From the NCBI RefSeq assembly GCF_011305995.1, contig NZ_CP049910.1, forward strand, positions 5,222,501-5,286,500: a stretch of DNA of 64,000 nt. Reading direction: 5' to 3'. This document shows positions 1-10,611 of the stretch, piece by piece. The notes under the pieces are model-generated. The model had not been told where the DNA came from, made no database searches, and saw only the letters and a list, made by a program, of their open reading frames with translations. Source of the stretch: Diaphorobacter sp. HDW4A (GTDB lineage: Bacteria; Pseudomonadota; Gammaproteobacteria; Burkholderiales; Burkholderiaceae_C). Made by a program: the position numbers and the translations under genes. How positions within the stretch are numbered: the stretch's first letter is position 1; each line of letters starts with the position of its first letter.

Positions 1-281
<281 letters not shown>

Positions 282-376
282 CTGGAAAACAGCATTCAAG
301 ATTGAACGCCCACACTTATCGGTTGTTGGAACAAGCCAAGGCTGAGCAGCAGGACCTGTTGCTCTGGTTGAGGAAT

Positions 377-453
377 GGGTCTGTAGCTCAGCTGGTTAGA
401 GCACCGTCTTGATAAGGCGGGGGTCGTTGGTTCGAGCCCAACTAGACCCACCA
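377..453 (+). tRNA. tRNA-Ile (GAT anticodon)
   Basis: A 77-nt cloverleaf begins GGGTCTG and closes with the paired 3' arm plus encoded CCA. The anticodon loop reads CTTGATAAGG, giving GAT for isoleucine, and the T arm contains GGTTCGAGCCC. The position in the 16S-23S spacer, followed by tRNA-Ala, is the usual one in Burkholderiales. Confidence 0.97.
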
Positions 454-499
454 AACTCTTTATTGGAAGCGCCAACACTCTGGTCGAGGAAGAAATCCT

Positions 500-575
500 G
501 GGGGATTAGCTCAGCTGGGAGAGCACCTGCTTTGCAAGCAGGGGGTCGTCGGTTCGATCCCGTCATCCTCCACCA
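500..575 (+). tRNA. tRNA-Ala (TGC anticodon)
   Basis: A 76-nt cloverleaf with acceptor stem GGGGGAT pairing with ATCCTCC (one G-U pair), anticodon loop CTTTGCAAG (TGC) and encoded CCA. It is the second tRNA of the rRNA spacer, 46 nt after tRNA-Ile. Confidence 0.97.
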
Positions 576-953
576 ACACTTATCAAGATAAAAAATCAAC
601 ACCAAAGCAGTTTGGAGACAGACTGCTTTGTTGTTGACCCGGATTACCGGATCAATACGGCTGTTCTTTAAAAATTCATAGAGTCGAAATCAGCGTTGTT
701 AGCGGAAAGCAGAAATTCGTAAAGGTTTTACTGCACCGTGCCGCTAGCAACAAATTTGATTGCGTCAAAACGAATAGACAATAACTTTGTTTAATTCAAG
801 TAATGACGAATCGTTCTCAAAGCAGTGATCCAGAGATGGATTACAGCTAAGAAAATCATTCACATTACGGCATAACGCGTGAGGTGTGAGACCTCACAAA
901 ACAAGTCTGCGATCTGACAATTGGGTCATCTCGAAAGAGATGTCAAAGTTATA
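576..953 (+). other. tRNA-Ala to 23S rRNA spacer
   Basis: No gene is seen in this 378-bp spacer. It contains a strong hairpin at about 602-630 (AAAGCAG pairing with CTGCTTT), a boxA-like site at 662-672, and at its end the left arm of the 23S processing stalk. The hairpin lacks a clean T run and lies inside an rRNA operon, so it is more likely a processing structure than a terminator. Confidence 0.7.
662..672 (+). promoter_or_regulatory. boxA-like rRNA antitermination site
   Basis: TGTTCTTTAAA resembles the boxA element (TGCTCTTTAACA in E. coli) that binds NusB/S10 as RNA and makes rRNA transcription resistant to Rho. It lies in the usual place between the spacer tRNAs and 23S. Matched by eye only. 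Confidence 0.6.
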
Positions 954-3829
<2,876 letters not shown>

Positions 3830-3973
3830 ATAACTTTGATAAATTCAAAGACTTGTAGTTATGCCAAGTACGCAATCAAATTAAGTTCAGTGAAACAGTC
3901 TGGACACAACCTCAGCTGATTGAGACTCTATGAATTCGTTGTGCAGACCATAAGTCTGCATGACACCCAGTTA

Positions 3974-4088
3974 TGCCTGATGACCATAGCAAGTTGGTAC
4001 CACTCCTTCCCATCCCGAACAGGACAGTGAAACGACTTCGCGCCGATGATAGTGCGGGTTCCCGTGTGAAAGTAGGTCATCGTCAGGC
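3974..4088 (+). rRNA. rrf: 5S rRNA
   Basis: A segment of about 115 nt starting GCCTGATGACC and ending GGTCATCGTCAGGC, whose ends pair as helix I of 5S rRNA. It carries the typical CCATCCCGAAC motif near 4010-4020. It is the last gene of the rrn operon; no tRNA follows before the terminator. Confidence 0.95.
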
Positions 4089-4103
4089 TCTTACAGCCCA
4101 AAC

Positions 4104-4141
4104 CGCCCCTAGCTCTGATGAGTTAGGGGCGTTTTGCTTTT
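4104..4141 (+). terminator. rrn operon terminator
   Basis: CGCCCCTAGCTC and GAGTTAGGGGCG form a 12-bp stem with one mismatch and a TGAT loop, followed by TTTTGCTTTTT. It lies 16 nt after 5S rRNA. Confidence 0.9.
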
Positions 4142-4204
4142 AGGAAATCGAATGTGGGAAAGCGCCTTGCTCACGCTCCTCAAACCCCACACTCGCTCCC
4201 AATA

Positions 4205-4290
4205 CCTGCGGCAAAACTCACTGATTGCCCAAGCCTCCCCGTTCAGGCTCCTTGCCGCAAGTCAGAGCGGACGAACTGGGATCAGCACTT
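4205..4290 (+). repeat. Dispersed structured repeat, copy E (5'-truncated, interrupted by IS)
   Basis: This stretch matches the middle and 3' part of the dispersed repeat seen complete at 50899-51118. It has the stem TGCGGCAA...TTGCCGCA and then GATCAGCACTT, where the full copy has GATCGGCACTT. The match resumes after the insertion sequence at 5766 with CGCATGACTCATGCG. The first two hairpins of the repeat are missing; the upstream border is close to the rrn terminator. Confidence 0.75.
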
Positions 4291-4346
4291 TGAATCGCTC
4301 CGAGTTTGAACTGCCCCCAGAAGTTGGACAAACTTCAAGAGGTTTC

Positions 4347-4865
4347 ATGAAGAAGTACAAAACGGAGTTCAAGCTGGAAGTGGTCCAAAGCTTCTTGGCA
4401 GGCGAAGGCGGCGCGAAGCTTTTGGCTCGGCGGTGGTCGGTTCCCGAGGAGAAGATCCGCACGTGGGCGAGCCACTACCACTTGCACGGCATGGACGGTT
4501 TGCGCCCCAAGCGCAGCGCGTACAGTGCGCAGTTCAAGTTGCAGGTGCTGGCTCATCAGGATCGAGAGCAGCTCTCCAGCCGTCAGGTCGCGGCGCTCTA
4601 TGACATCCGCAATCCCAACCAGGTCGTAGTCTGGCGGCGTAATCTCAATCAAGGCCGTCTGCAGGCGCGCGAAATCGGGAAAGAAGAACAGCCCAAGATG
4701 AAACCAGAACGACGCTCTGCAACACCGCCGAGCACGGTCGTTGCCAATGCGGAGAAAACCCTGCGGGAAGAGAACGACCGCCTGCGCGCGGAGGTCGCGT
4801 ACCTAAAAAAATTGCAGGCCTTGATCCGGTCGAAGAGGTCAGCTGCGCCGACAAAGCGCGTCTGA
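4347..4865 (+). CDS. IS3-family transposase OrfA
   Basis: 172 aa, the DNA-binding half of an IS150-group transposase. It has two helix-turn-helix-type repeats (about residues 5-45 and 55-105, with KTEFKLEVVQSFL and SAQFKLQVLAHQ starts) and a C-terminal leucine-zipper-like coiled coil (REENDRLRAEVAYLKKLQAL). The ATG at 4347 has AAGAGG four bases upstream and lies 56 bp inside the left end. Near its end the gene has an A7 run (4805-4811), the classic slippery site for -1 frameshifting into orfB; frame -1 is open from there to orfB without a stop. OrfA alone usually acts as a regulator of transposition. Confidence 0.9.
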   Translation: MKKYKTEFKLEVVQSFLAGEGGAKLLARRWSVPEEKIRTWASHYHLHGMDGLRPKRSAYSAQFKLQVLAHQDREQLSSRQVAALYDIRNPNQVVVWRRNLNQGRLQAREIGKEEQPKMKPERRSATPPSTVVANAEKTLREENDRLRAEVAYLKKLQALIRSKRSAAPTKRV

Positions 4866-4873
4866 TTGACGGG

Positions 4874-5705
4874 TTGAGGCATGACCATAAATTGGCGGAC
4901 CTGTTGCAGGTGGCGGGCCTGGCGCGCAGCACGTTCTACTACCAATGCCAGGCGACCCAGCGCGCCGACCAGCAATGCGCCATGGAGGCCAGAATTCGCA
5001 CTGCCTATGACGAGCACAAGGGCCGCTACGGATACCGGCGGATCACGGCAGCGCTGTGCAATTCAATGGCGGAGCCGGTCAACCACAAGTGCGTGCAGCG
5101 TCTGATGCAAAAAATGGGGCTGCGTGCGTTGATCCGGGCGAGGAAGCGTTCCTGGCGTGTCCCGGGCACCGGCGATGTGCACGTACCCAACGTTCTGCAG
5201 CGCGACTTCAGCGCAACCGCGCTGAATCAGAAGTGGGCGACCGATATCACCGAGTTCAATGTACGCGGCCACAAGCTCTACCTGTCGGCCCGTATGGACC
5301 TGTACAACGGCGAGATCGTCGCCTACCGCATGGCAAGGCGGCCGGTCTTCGAGATGGTTTCCAGCATGCTTGAGGCCGCGCTCTCGCGGACCAGTTGCGC
5401 CGCTGGCCTGATCGTGCATTCCGACCAAGGTTGGCACTACAAGATGCAGCCCTACCGAGCGATGCGTCGTGCGACGCGGAGTCAAGCAAAGCATGAGCCG
5501 CAAGGGCAACTGCTTCGACAACGCGGCGATTGAAAGCTTCTTCGGCACCCTGAAAGCCGAGTACTTCCATCTCGAAAGGCCCGACAGCATTGATACGCTC
5601 GAAGCGGACGTGCATGATTACGTCCACTACTACAACCACGAGCGCATCAAGCTCGGGCTGCAGGGGCTCAGTCCGGTGGAGTACCGATTGAGAAGCACCG
5701 CCTGA
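4874..5705 (+). pseudogene. IS3-family transposase OrfB, frameshifted (DDE integrase)
   Basis: The catalytic half of the transposase, in two frames. The first frame (to 5533) carries the HTH_21 region (KLADLLQVAGLARSTFYY, YGYRRITAAL) and the rve core with WATDITEF (first Asp) and HSDQGW (second Asp). The last part, MSRKGNCFDNAAIESFFGTLK with the catalytic Glu and the YNHERIKLGL block, is in the +1 frame and ends at 5705. The break lies near 5464-5480, where one extra base relative to the expected MLRDAGVKQSMSRKGN coding would explain it. OrfB is normally made as an OrfAB fusion through the A7 slip at 4805-4811. As read here the transposase is inactive unless the shift is a sequencing error. 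Confidence 0.85.
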
Positions 5706-5791
5706 TAGGCGGAATCGTGACCGTCCAACTTCTGGGGGGCAGTTCAAAACCGGGGCGATTCACTTCGCATGACTCATGCGTACCTAAGAAC

Positions 5792-5826
5792 AAAAAGCGC
5801 GAAGTATTTTTACTTCGCGCTTTTTC
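5792..5826. terminator. Bidirectional terminator before dadA stop
   Basis: AAAAAGCGCGAAGTA and TACTTCGCGCTTTTT form a nearly perfect stem around a short T loop, with T runs readable on both strands. It can end dadA transcription on the minus strand and any read-through from the IS element. Confidence 0.85.
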
Positions 5827-5853
5827 TTTGGCTTTTGTTTGCTTCTGATTGGA

Positions 5854-7197
5854 TCAGGCAGTTCTTGGCATGGGATGAATGGCGCGCTGAGAGGTTTCGT
5901 ATCCGGTGAAATTGAACGCCATTGCTGGACGTTCGCCGCAGATCAGCTCGGCCATGGCTTTGCCGGAGCCTGCACCGTGGGTCCATCCCAGAGTACCGTG
6001 GCCGGAGTTGATCCAGAGGCCCTTGAGTTTAGTGCGACCGATCAGCGGAATGTTGGTCGGTGTGGCGGGGCGAAGGCCGGTCCAGTATTGTGGATTGCCA
6101 CCTTCTTCAGGTGTTCGGGTGTCGCAGACGCCTGGCAGGATGGTTTCGATGCGGTGCGAGAGCATGTGGCAGCGGGCGCGGGCGACGGGGGAGTCCAGGT
6201 CGTGATCGAACCCGCCGAGCTCGATGGTGCCTGCGACGCGCAGCTGGTTCCCCAGACGGCTGATGGCGACTTTTTTGCCGTCGTCGATGGTCGAGACGAA
6301 CGGTGCCTCATCCGGTTTGAGGATGTTGAAGGTCGCGCTGTAGCCCTTGCCGGGATAAATGGGCACGTTGATGCCGACGGTGCGCAGCATCGGGGCGGTG
6401 TAGCTGCCGCAGGCCACGACGACGGCGTCGCCTTTCAGTTCAAAGGCGCTTGGGCCGCCGTTAGCTGATGTGCGGGCGCGGACATGGACCGACTTGACGG
6501 CATCGTCGACCTTGTTCAGGCGTACGATGTCGTGGTTGTAGAGGAACTGCGCGCCGCGTTCGGCGCACAGTTGGGCGAGTTTCTGGGTGAACACCCGCGC
6601 GTCGCCGCTTTCGTCTGAACTAGTGAAGGTGCCGCCGGTGATGTGTTCACCGTAGGCCTTGAACGCGGGCTCGATCTTGAAAAGCTCTTCCTTGCTGACC
6701 AGACGGCGCTGCACGCCATAGCGGCGCATGACTTCCACGGCATCACCAGCGGCATCGAAGGATTTCTGGTCGGTGTAGAAGTGGGCGATGCCTCGCTCGA
6801 GCCGTTCGAACTCAAAATTCGTCTTGCTGATCACGTCCTTGAGCGCCGAGTGGCTGTACGCGCCGAGCGCGACGATCTGCTGAACGTTGCGCTCGAAGGC
6901 CGTGTCATTGCATTGACCGAGGAACTTGAGCAGCCAGCCCCACTGGTGCGGGTCCATCTGCGGGCGCAGCAGCAGCGGTGCTTCCTTGTCGAACAGCCAC
7001 TTGATGGCCTTCAGTGGCGCTTCCCGGTTGGCCCAGGGCTCGCAGTAGCTCACCGAAATCTGCGCACCGTTGGCGAAACTGGTCTCCAGCGCCGCGCCGG
7101 GCTGGCGATCGACAACGACGACTTCATGGCCGCGTTCAAGCAAGTGCCACGCAGTGGAGATGCCGATGATGCCGGCGCCGAGGACGATGGTTTTCAT
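5854..7197 (-). CDS. dadA: D-amino acid dehydrogenase small subunit
   Basis: 447 aa FAD-dependent deaminating dehydrogenase. It oxidises D-amino acids (D-alanine best) to 2-oxo acids and passes electrons to the respiratory chain from the inner face of the membrane. The N-terminal dinucleotide fold GAGIIG is at residues 7-12, and the DAO fold continues through a C-terminal GHGTLGWTHGAGSGKA block that holds FAD. E. coli DadA has 432 aa, so this is full length. The ATG at 7197 puts the Rossmann strand right at the N-terminus; an in-frame start 10 codons upstream adds nothing recognisable. It is divergent from a LysR gene, whereas Pseudomonas dadA is controlled by an Lrp-type protein. Related FAD oxidases such as glycine oxidase remain possible. 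Confidence 0.88.
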   Translation of the reverse strand: MKTIVLGAGIIGISTAWHLLERGHEVVVVDRQPGAALETSFANGAQISVSYCEPWANREAPLKAIKWLFDKEAPLLLRPQMDPHQWGWLLKFLGQCNDTAFERNVQQIVALGAYSHSALKDVISKTNFEFERLERGIAHFYTDQKSFDAAGDAVEVMRRYGVQRRLVSKEELFKIEPAFKAYGEHITGGTFTSSDESGDARVFTQKLAQLCAERGAQFLYNHDIVRLNKVDDAVKSVHVRARTSANGGPSAFELKGDAVVVACGSYTAPMLRTVGINVPIYPGKGYSATFNILKPDEAPFVSTIDDGKKVAISRLGNQLRVAGTIELGGFDHDLDSPVARARCHMLSHRIETILPGVCDTRTPEEGGNPQYWTGLRPATPTNIPLIGRTKLKGLWINSGHGTLGWTHGAGSGKAMAELICGERPAMAFNFTGYETSQRAIHPMPRTA

Positions 7198-7251
7198 GAA
7201 CGCGAGTGTGCAAGCTCTTGCGCACAAATAAAAGTGAAATTAAAGTTATTC

Positions 7252-7269
7252 GAAAAACATCAGTTTTTC
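7252..7269. promoter_or_regulatory. Candidate LysR operator between dadA and the LysR gene
   Basis: GAAAAAC-ATCA-GTTTTTC is a perfect 7-bp inverted repeat in the 96-bp divergent intergenic region, 24 bp before the regulator start codon. Its AT-rich dyad form suits a LysR-type binding site. The assignment is inferred from position. Confidence 0.45.
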
Positions 7270-7293
7270 TAATAATTCAATTCACCAAAGCGA

Positions 7294-8205
7294 ATGAACA
7301 CTTACGATCCTGCCGCGTTGGAATGCCTTGCCGCGATTGTTGAAGAGGGTGGCTTCGAGCGCGCCGCGCAGCGGCTGAACGTCACGCAGTCCGCTGTGTC
7401 ACAGCGCTTGCGGGCACTGGAGGCGCAGGTCGGGTCGGTACTGATCGTGCGCAGCAGGCCGCTACGGCCCACCCATGCGGGGCAATTGCTGCTCAAGCAC
7501 ACGAAGCAGATGCGCCTTTTGAGGGCGGATCTCGAACGTGATCTGCAGGACCTGGCCCCGCGCTCACCAGGTGGAGCACGGGACGAGGAGCGCATTTCGA
7601 TTGCGATCAACGCGGACAGCATCGCCACCTGGGCGCTGGATGCGCTTACGCCTCTCGCGCGGCGCAATCTGCCCATCGAGATCATCACCGATGATCAGGA
7701 TTTCACGCAAGAATGGCTGCGCTCGGGGCAGGTGCTGGGCTGCGTCACCACGCTCAAGCAGCCGCTGCGTGGCTGCCGGGTGTTGCCGCTCGGGGCGATG
7801 GAATATGTGGCGGTCGCCTCGCCGGAATTTGCCAAAAGCCAGTTGCCCGATGGCCTGAGCGCCCACAATTTCCGTGACGTGACCTTCATCTGCTTCAATC
7901 GCAAGGACGACATGCAGGCCGAGTTCGTGGCGCGGCGCTTCGGGCTCAAGCGGGTGTCGCTGGCCAGCATTTTCGTGCCGAGTTCCGAAGGCCAGGTCCG
8001 CGCTGTCGCCGCAGGCTGGGGCGTGACGGTGGTGCCCGAGCTGATGGCCGCCCCGCTGATAGCCAAGGGCTTGCTTGTGGATCTGGCACCGGGGTTCAAG
8101 CTGCAGATTCAGCTCTACTGGCACTCTTGGAATCTCGAGTCTGAAGTACTGAACGCGCTGGCAGAGGCGCTGACGCACGCGGCGGGACAGTCGCTGGTGG
8201 CCTAG
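7294..8205 (+). CDS. LysR-family regulator, ArgP/IciA type
   Basis: 303 aa. The N-terminal winged helix-turn-helix reads DPAALECLAAIVEEGGFERA then QRLNVTQSAVSQRLRALE (about residues 5-45). This closely follows the ArgP/IciA group, whose members sense basic amino acids and often control LysE-type exporters. The rest is the usual two-lobed periplasmic-binding-like effector domain (about 95-295). It is transcribed away from dadA over a short shared intergenic region with a dyad, so control of dadA is the natural guess, although ArgP homologues usually sit beside argO/lysE. Length is typical of the family. Confidence 0.85.
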   Translation: MNTYDPAALECLAAIVEEGGFERAAQRLNVTQSAVSQRLRALEAQVGSVLIVRSRPLRPTHAGQLLLKHTKQMRLLRADLERDLQDLAPRSPGGARDEERISIAINADSIATWALDALTPLARRNLPIEIITDDQDFTQEWLRSGQVLGCVTTLKQPLRGCRVLPLGAMEYVAVASPEFAKSQLPDGLSAHNFRDVTFICFNRKDDMQAEFVARRFGLKRVSLASIFVPSSEGQVRAVAAGWGVTVVPELMAAPLIAKGLLVDLAPGFKLQIQLYWHSWNLESEVLNALAEALTHAAGQSLVA

Positions 8206-8253
8206 TGGAAGGCGGGAACGCCAGCCTCGAAGGAGGATTTCCATCAGCGGTGC

Positions 8254-9045
8254 TCATTGCCACTGCACCTCAAAATCCTCCTTCAGCCGGTGGCCGCGCC
8301 GGTCTTTCTCCATCAACAAATGCTGCCCATCGTATTTACTTTCTTCGAGGCGGATGCTCCGGTGCAAACGCAGCGTGGGATGAACCGAAGTACCTGCCAC
8401 CACCTCACCCCATTGCACCGCGTGCGCGGGATTGTTGACGGTGGAATTGGAGTGCAGCAGGACGCGGCCATTGCGCTCCACCAGAATCATGTTGCCGCCA
8501 GTGCCATAGACACCGAGCAGCGGAGCATCGGCCGCAACGATGCGTGCGATGCCGGTAACCCCCAGCTGCGCCCGGGTCTTCATCAGTCCCAACAAGATGG
8601 AGCCGTGGATTTTCGTGCGCTCCATGTCCTGCCGGATCTGTGTCTGACGGGCGGTGAGGCATGTCGCCAGACGCTCCGCCTGCGCGGCTGGAAACCGGGA
8701 GGGCTGCAGATACAACGTGTCGCCTCGGTCGGGACCGTATTTCTTGCTGCCTCCGCTAGTGTCCAGCTTGAGTCCGAGGTGGTAGATCGCCGGCTGGCCC
8801 CGGAGCAGGTAAGAGTCTAGATTCTTGTAATACAGCTCGTACTGCAGCGCATCAAGCGTGATGCCGCGAAACTGGTAGCGTATATCGACCCGCGAGCTGC
8901 CGCCTTCGTTCAATTCAAAGGGACGGGCATCGACGATGAATTCGCCGTCGGGACAACGGATGCGGGTGACAGGCTGGAACGCATCGGCCATGGCCACAGC
9001 TCCTGGCAGGGTCAGACTCAGCAGAACAGGCAACAGTTGCTTCAT
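8254..9045 (-). CDS. Secreted protein of unknown function
   Basis: 263 aa. It begins with a clear signal peptide (MKQLLPVLLSLTLPGAVAMA, cleavage near ADA-F), which is why the ATG at 9045 was chosen over an upstream in-frame start. The mature part has two Cys (in IRCPDGEF near residue 30 and in ATCLTA near residue 125) that could form a disulfide in the periplasm. I recognise no catalytic motif or family. It converges with the LysR gene; the 48-bp gap shows no clear terminator. Confidence 0.7.
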   Translation of the reverse strand: MKQLLPVLLSLTLPGAVAMADAFQPVTRIRCPDGEFIVDARPFELNEGGSSRVDIRYQFRGITLDALQYELYYKNLDSYLLRGQPAIYHLGLKLDTSGGSKKYGPDRGDTLYLQPSRFPAAQAERLATCLTARQTQIRQDMERTKIHGSILLGLMKTRAQLGVTGIARIVAADAPLLGVYGTGGNMILVERNGRVLLHSNSTVNNPAHAVQWGEVVAGTSVHPTLRLHRSIRLEESKYDGQHLLMEKDRRGHRLKEDFEVQWQ

Positions 9046-9146
9046 GGGGGTCCACGGCAGAGAAAGGGGTGCAGAGCCGACCACTCTGCGCTTCCGTCCC
9101 ATATTAGCCGCTGTGTCTGCCGGGAAGAAGGGCTGCGCAAGAACGG

Positions 9147-9170
9147 AAAAAGGGCCGCATCCTGCAGCCC
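9147..9170 (-). terminator. Terminator of the universal stress protein gene
   Basis: On the minus strand GGGCTGC-AGGAT-GCGGCCC (one G-T pair) is followed by TTTTT, 17 nt after the stop codon. Confidence 0.7.
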
Positions 9171-9186
9171 CTTGTGCTTCTATCGA

Positions 9187-9609
9187 TCAGCGGATCAGCA
9201 TCACCGGCACGCTGCACTGGGCCAGCACCTTGGTGCTGACCGAGCCCATTACCAATTTGTTCAGGGCGCTCACGCCGTGCGTGCCCATGATGATCAGGTC
9301 GTACTTACCGGTTTCGGCGATCTTGGCGATGGTGTCTCCGGCCGATCCGACTTTGGACAGCGAGTCCACTTTCATCCCGTGCTTCTTCAGAAACCTCATC
9401 ACCGGGTTGAGGACTTTGTCGCACTCCTCAGTGTAATACTGGTCCACCATAGTCTTGCCAAGTGCCTTGCGCGCGCGCGGAGGGACTTCAGGGCAGACGG
9501 TGAGTGCGGTGTACTCCACCGACTCACTCATGGTGGCTTCGTGTGTCACCAAATAGGCGAGCATCTTTTTTGTGTAAGGGCTTCCGTCAACTGCGAGCAA
9601 GATCTTCAT
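9187..9609 (-). CDS. Universal stress protein, UspA family
   Basis: 140 aa single-domain cytoplasmic Usp. It starts MKILLAVDGSPYTKK and ends with the ATP-binding signature G-2x-G-9x-GS in MGTHGVSALNKLVMGS, followed by SVPVMLIR. That signature marks the nucleotide-binding branch (MJ0577-like) rather than the E. coli UspA branch. ATG 9609 has GGAG seven bases upstream and is preferred over TTG 9615. A palindrome of FNR/Anr form lies about 60 bp upstream, suggesting induction when oxygen is low. Single gene with its own terminator. Confidence 0.92.
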   Translation of the reverse strand: MKILLAVDGSPYTKKMLAYLVTHEATMSESVEYTALTVCPEVPPRARKALGKTMVDQYYTEECDKVLNPVMRFLKKHGMKVDSLSKVGSAGDTIAKIAETGKYDLIIMGTHGVSALNKLVMGSVSTKVLAQCSVPVMLIR

Positions 9610-9666
9610 CAACAATCTCCATGTGAGTGAGTGATCCCAGATTACGTGTCGTTGAAATTCAGGGGC

Positions 9667-9680
9667 TTGACTTGAGTCAA
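9667..9680. promoter_or_regulatory. Putative FNR/Anr-type box upstream of the usp gene
   Basis: TTGACTTGAGTCAA is a perfect 14-bp palindrome of the form TTGAC-N4-GTCAA, close to the FNR/Anr/Dnr consensus TTGAT-N4-ATCAA. Its centre lies about 64 bp upstream of the usp ATG. Usp genes are known FNR/Anr targets in other proteobacteria. No clear -10 hexamer was assigned. Confidence 0.5.
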
Positions 9681-9734
9681 CTTGGCGGCCGGTTGATAGA
9701 TCTCAATGCATTTGCGACGGCGCGCTGTGGCATG

Positions 9735-10583
9735 TCAGATATCGACACAGCGGTGAGGCTGAAACGTCTCCTGCTCCCCCTTGACCGCATATCCGAGCGG
9801 ATTGGCCAATACGCGGCACTTTCCTGAGCTGCCATCGGCTCGTGGTCCAGTGACAATGTAGTCGCTAGGCGCATGCAGATGGCCGTGAATCCACAGATCG
9901 GCGTAGGGCAAAAGGTAATCCAGCGCGTTGCAGAAGCCCGCGGTGCCGGGCACCAATCCATAGCGCGGATCGGCGCTGAGCAGACTGGGCGCAAAGTGGG
10001 TGATGACCACTGTGCGGTCAGCTTCGCTGGGAGTCATGAGCGCATGAGTGAGCCATTCTTGGCAGACCAGCGACTGTTCGCGCACCTGTTCGGCCAGATA
10101 GGGCTCGCCGCCCCGGGTTCCGCCCGTCTTGCGCAGGTAGAAGTTGGCAGCGCGAAACGCCTTCTCCCGTTTTTGCAGGTAGCGCGCGGGATGGGATTTG
10201 ACGTCGTCTTGCGCGAGCGCGTCGAAGTCGCTCCACAGCGTGGTGCCGACAAAGCGCACGCCGTTCATCTCCAGCGATTTTCGCTCCAGCCAGATCAGGC
10301 CAAGCCTCTCGCAACTGCGCTTGAGTCGTTCGTGGGCGTCGTCGAAGTCGAGGCCGTCATATTCATGATTGCCGGGCACGAAGATCACTGGCGTGGGCCA
10401 ATGTGCAAACTGCGGCAGCGGAGAAAAGCGCTCGAGTCCGAAATATTCACTCGTCAGCCGGGAGCCCTGCTGGTAAGAGCCCACATCGCCGGCCAGCACC
10501 AGCACGTCGGCCCCTGGCGCGGGACTGGGTTGGAACTGTGGATGGGTTTCGAGATGCAAGTCGGACAGGAACTGAAGCCGCAT
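9735..10583 (-). CDS. Calcineurin-like metallophosphoesterase
   Basis: 282 aa. It has the full dinuclear metal motif set of the superfamily: SDLHLE (D8, H10), AGDVG near residue 32, GNHEYD near residue 72, a central ITHFAPS near residue 195 and GHLHAPSDY near residue 235. The C-terminal LANPLGY is typical of small cytosolic phosphoesterases that cleave phosphodiesters or nucleotides. The substrate cannot be told from sequence. The start fits because the first metal ligand is only eight residues in. Its start lies 28 bp from the divergent membrane-protein gene. Confidence 0.88.
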   Translation of the reverse strand: MRLQFLSDLHLETHPQFQPSPAPGADVLVLAGDVGSYQQGSRLTSEYFGLERFSPLPQFAHWPTPVIFVPGNHEYDGLDFDDAHERLKRSCERLGLIWLERKSLEMNGVRFVGTTLWSDFDALAQDDVKSHPARYLQKREKAFRAANFYLRKTGGTRGGEPYLAEQVREQSLVCQEWLTHALMTPSEADRTVVITHFAPSLLSADPRYGLVPGTAGFCNALDYLLPYADLWIHGHLHAPSDYIVTGPRADGSSGKCRVLANPLGYAVKGEQETFQPHRCVDI

Positions 10584-10611
10584 GTGAAACTGGTATTACT
10601 AATGAGGGAAA

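Larger units (their letters stand above)
4291..5762 (+). mobile_element. IS3-family (IS150-like) insertion sequence
   Basis: A complete 1472-bp element. The left end begins TGAATCGCTCCGAG and the right end, read inward, begins TGAATCGCCCCGG. The inverted repeats continue through TTTGAACTGCCCCC and AGAAGTTGGAC with a few mismatches and one indel. The TG...CA tips fit the IS3 family. The flanks share CTT (4288-4290 and 5763-5765) as a 3-bp target duplication. Removing the element and one CTT restores the dispersed repeat, which confirms the ends. It carries orfA and a frameshifted orfB. Confidence 0.9.

Noticed and set aside
602..630. Hairpin after tRNA-Ala considered as a terminator
   Set aside because: It lies inside the rrn operon before boxA and 23S and lacks a clean T run, so a processing or spacer structure is more likely.
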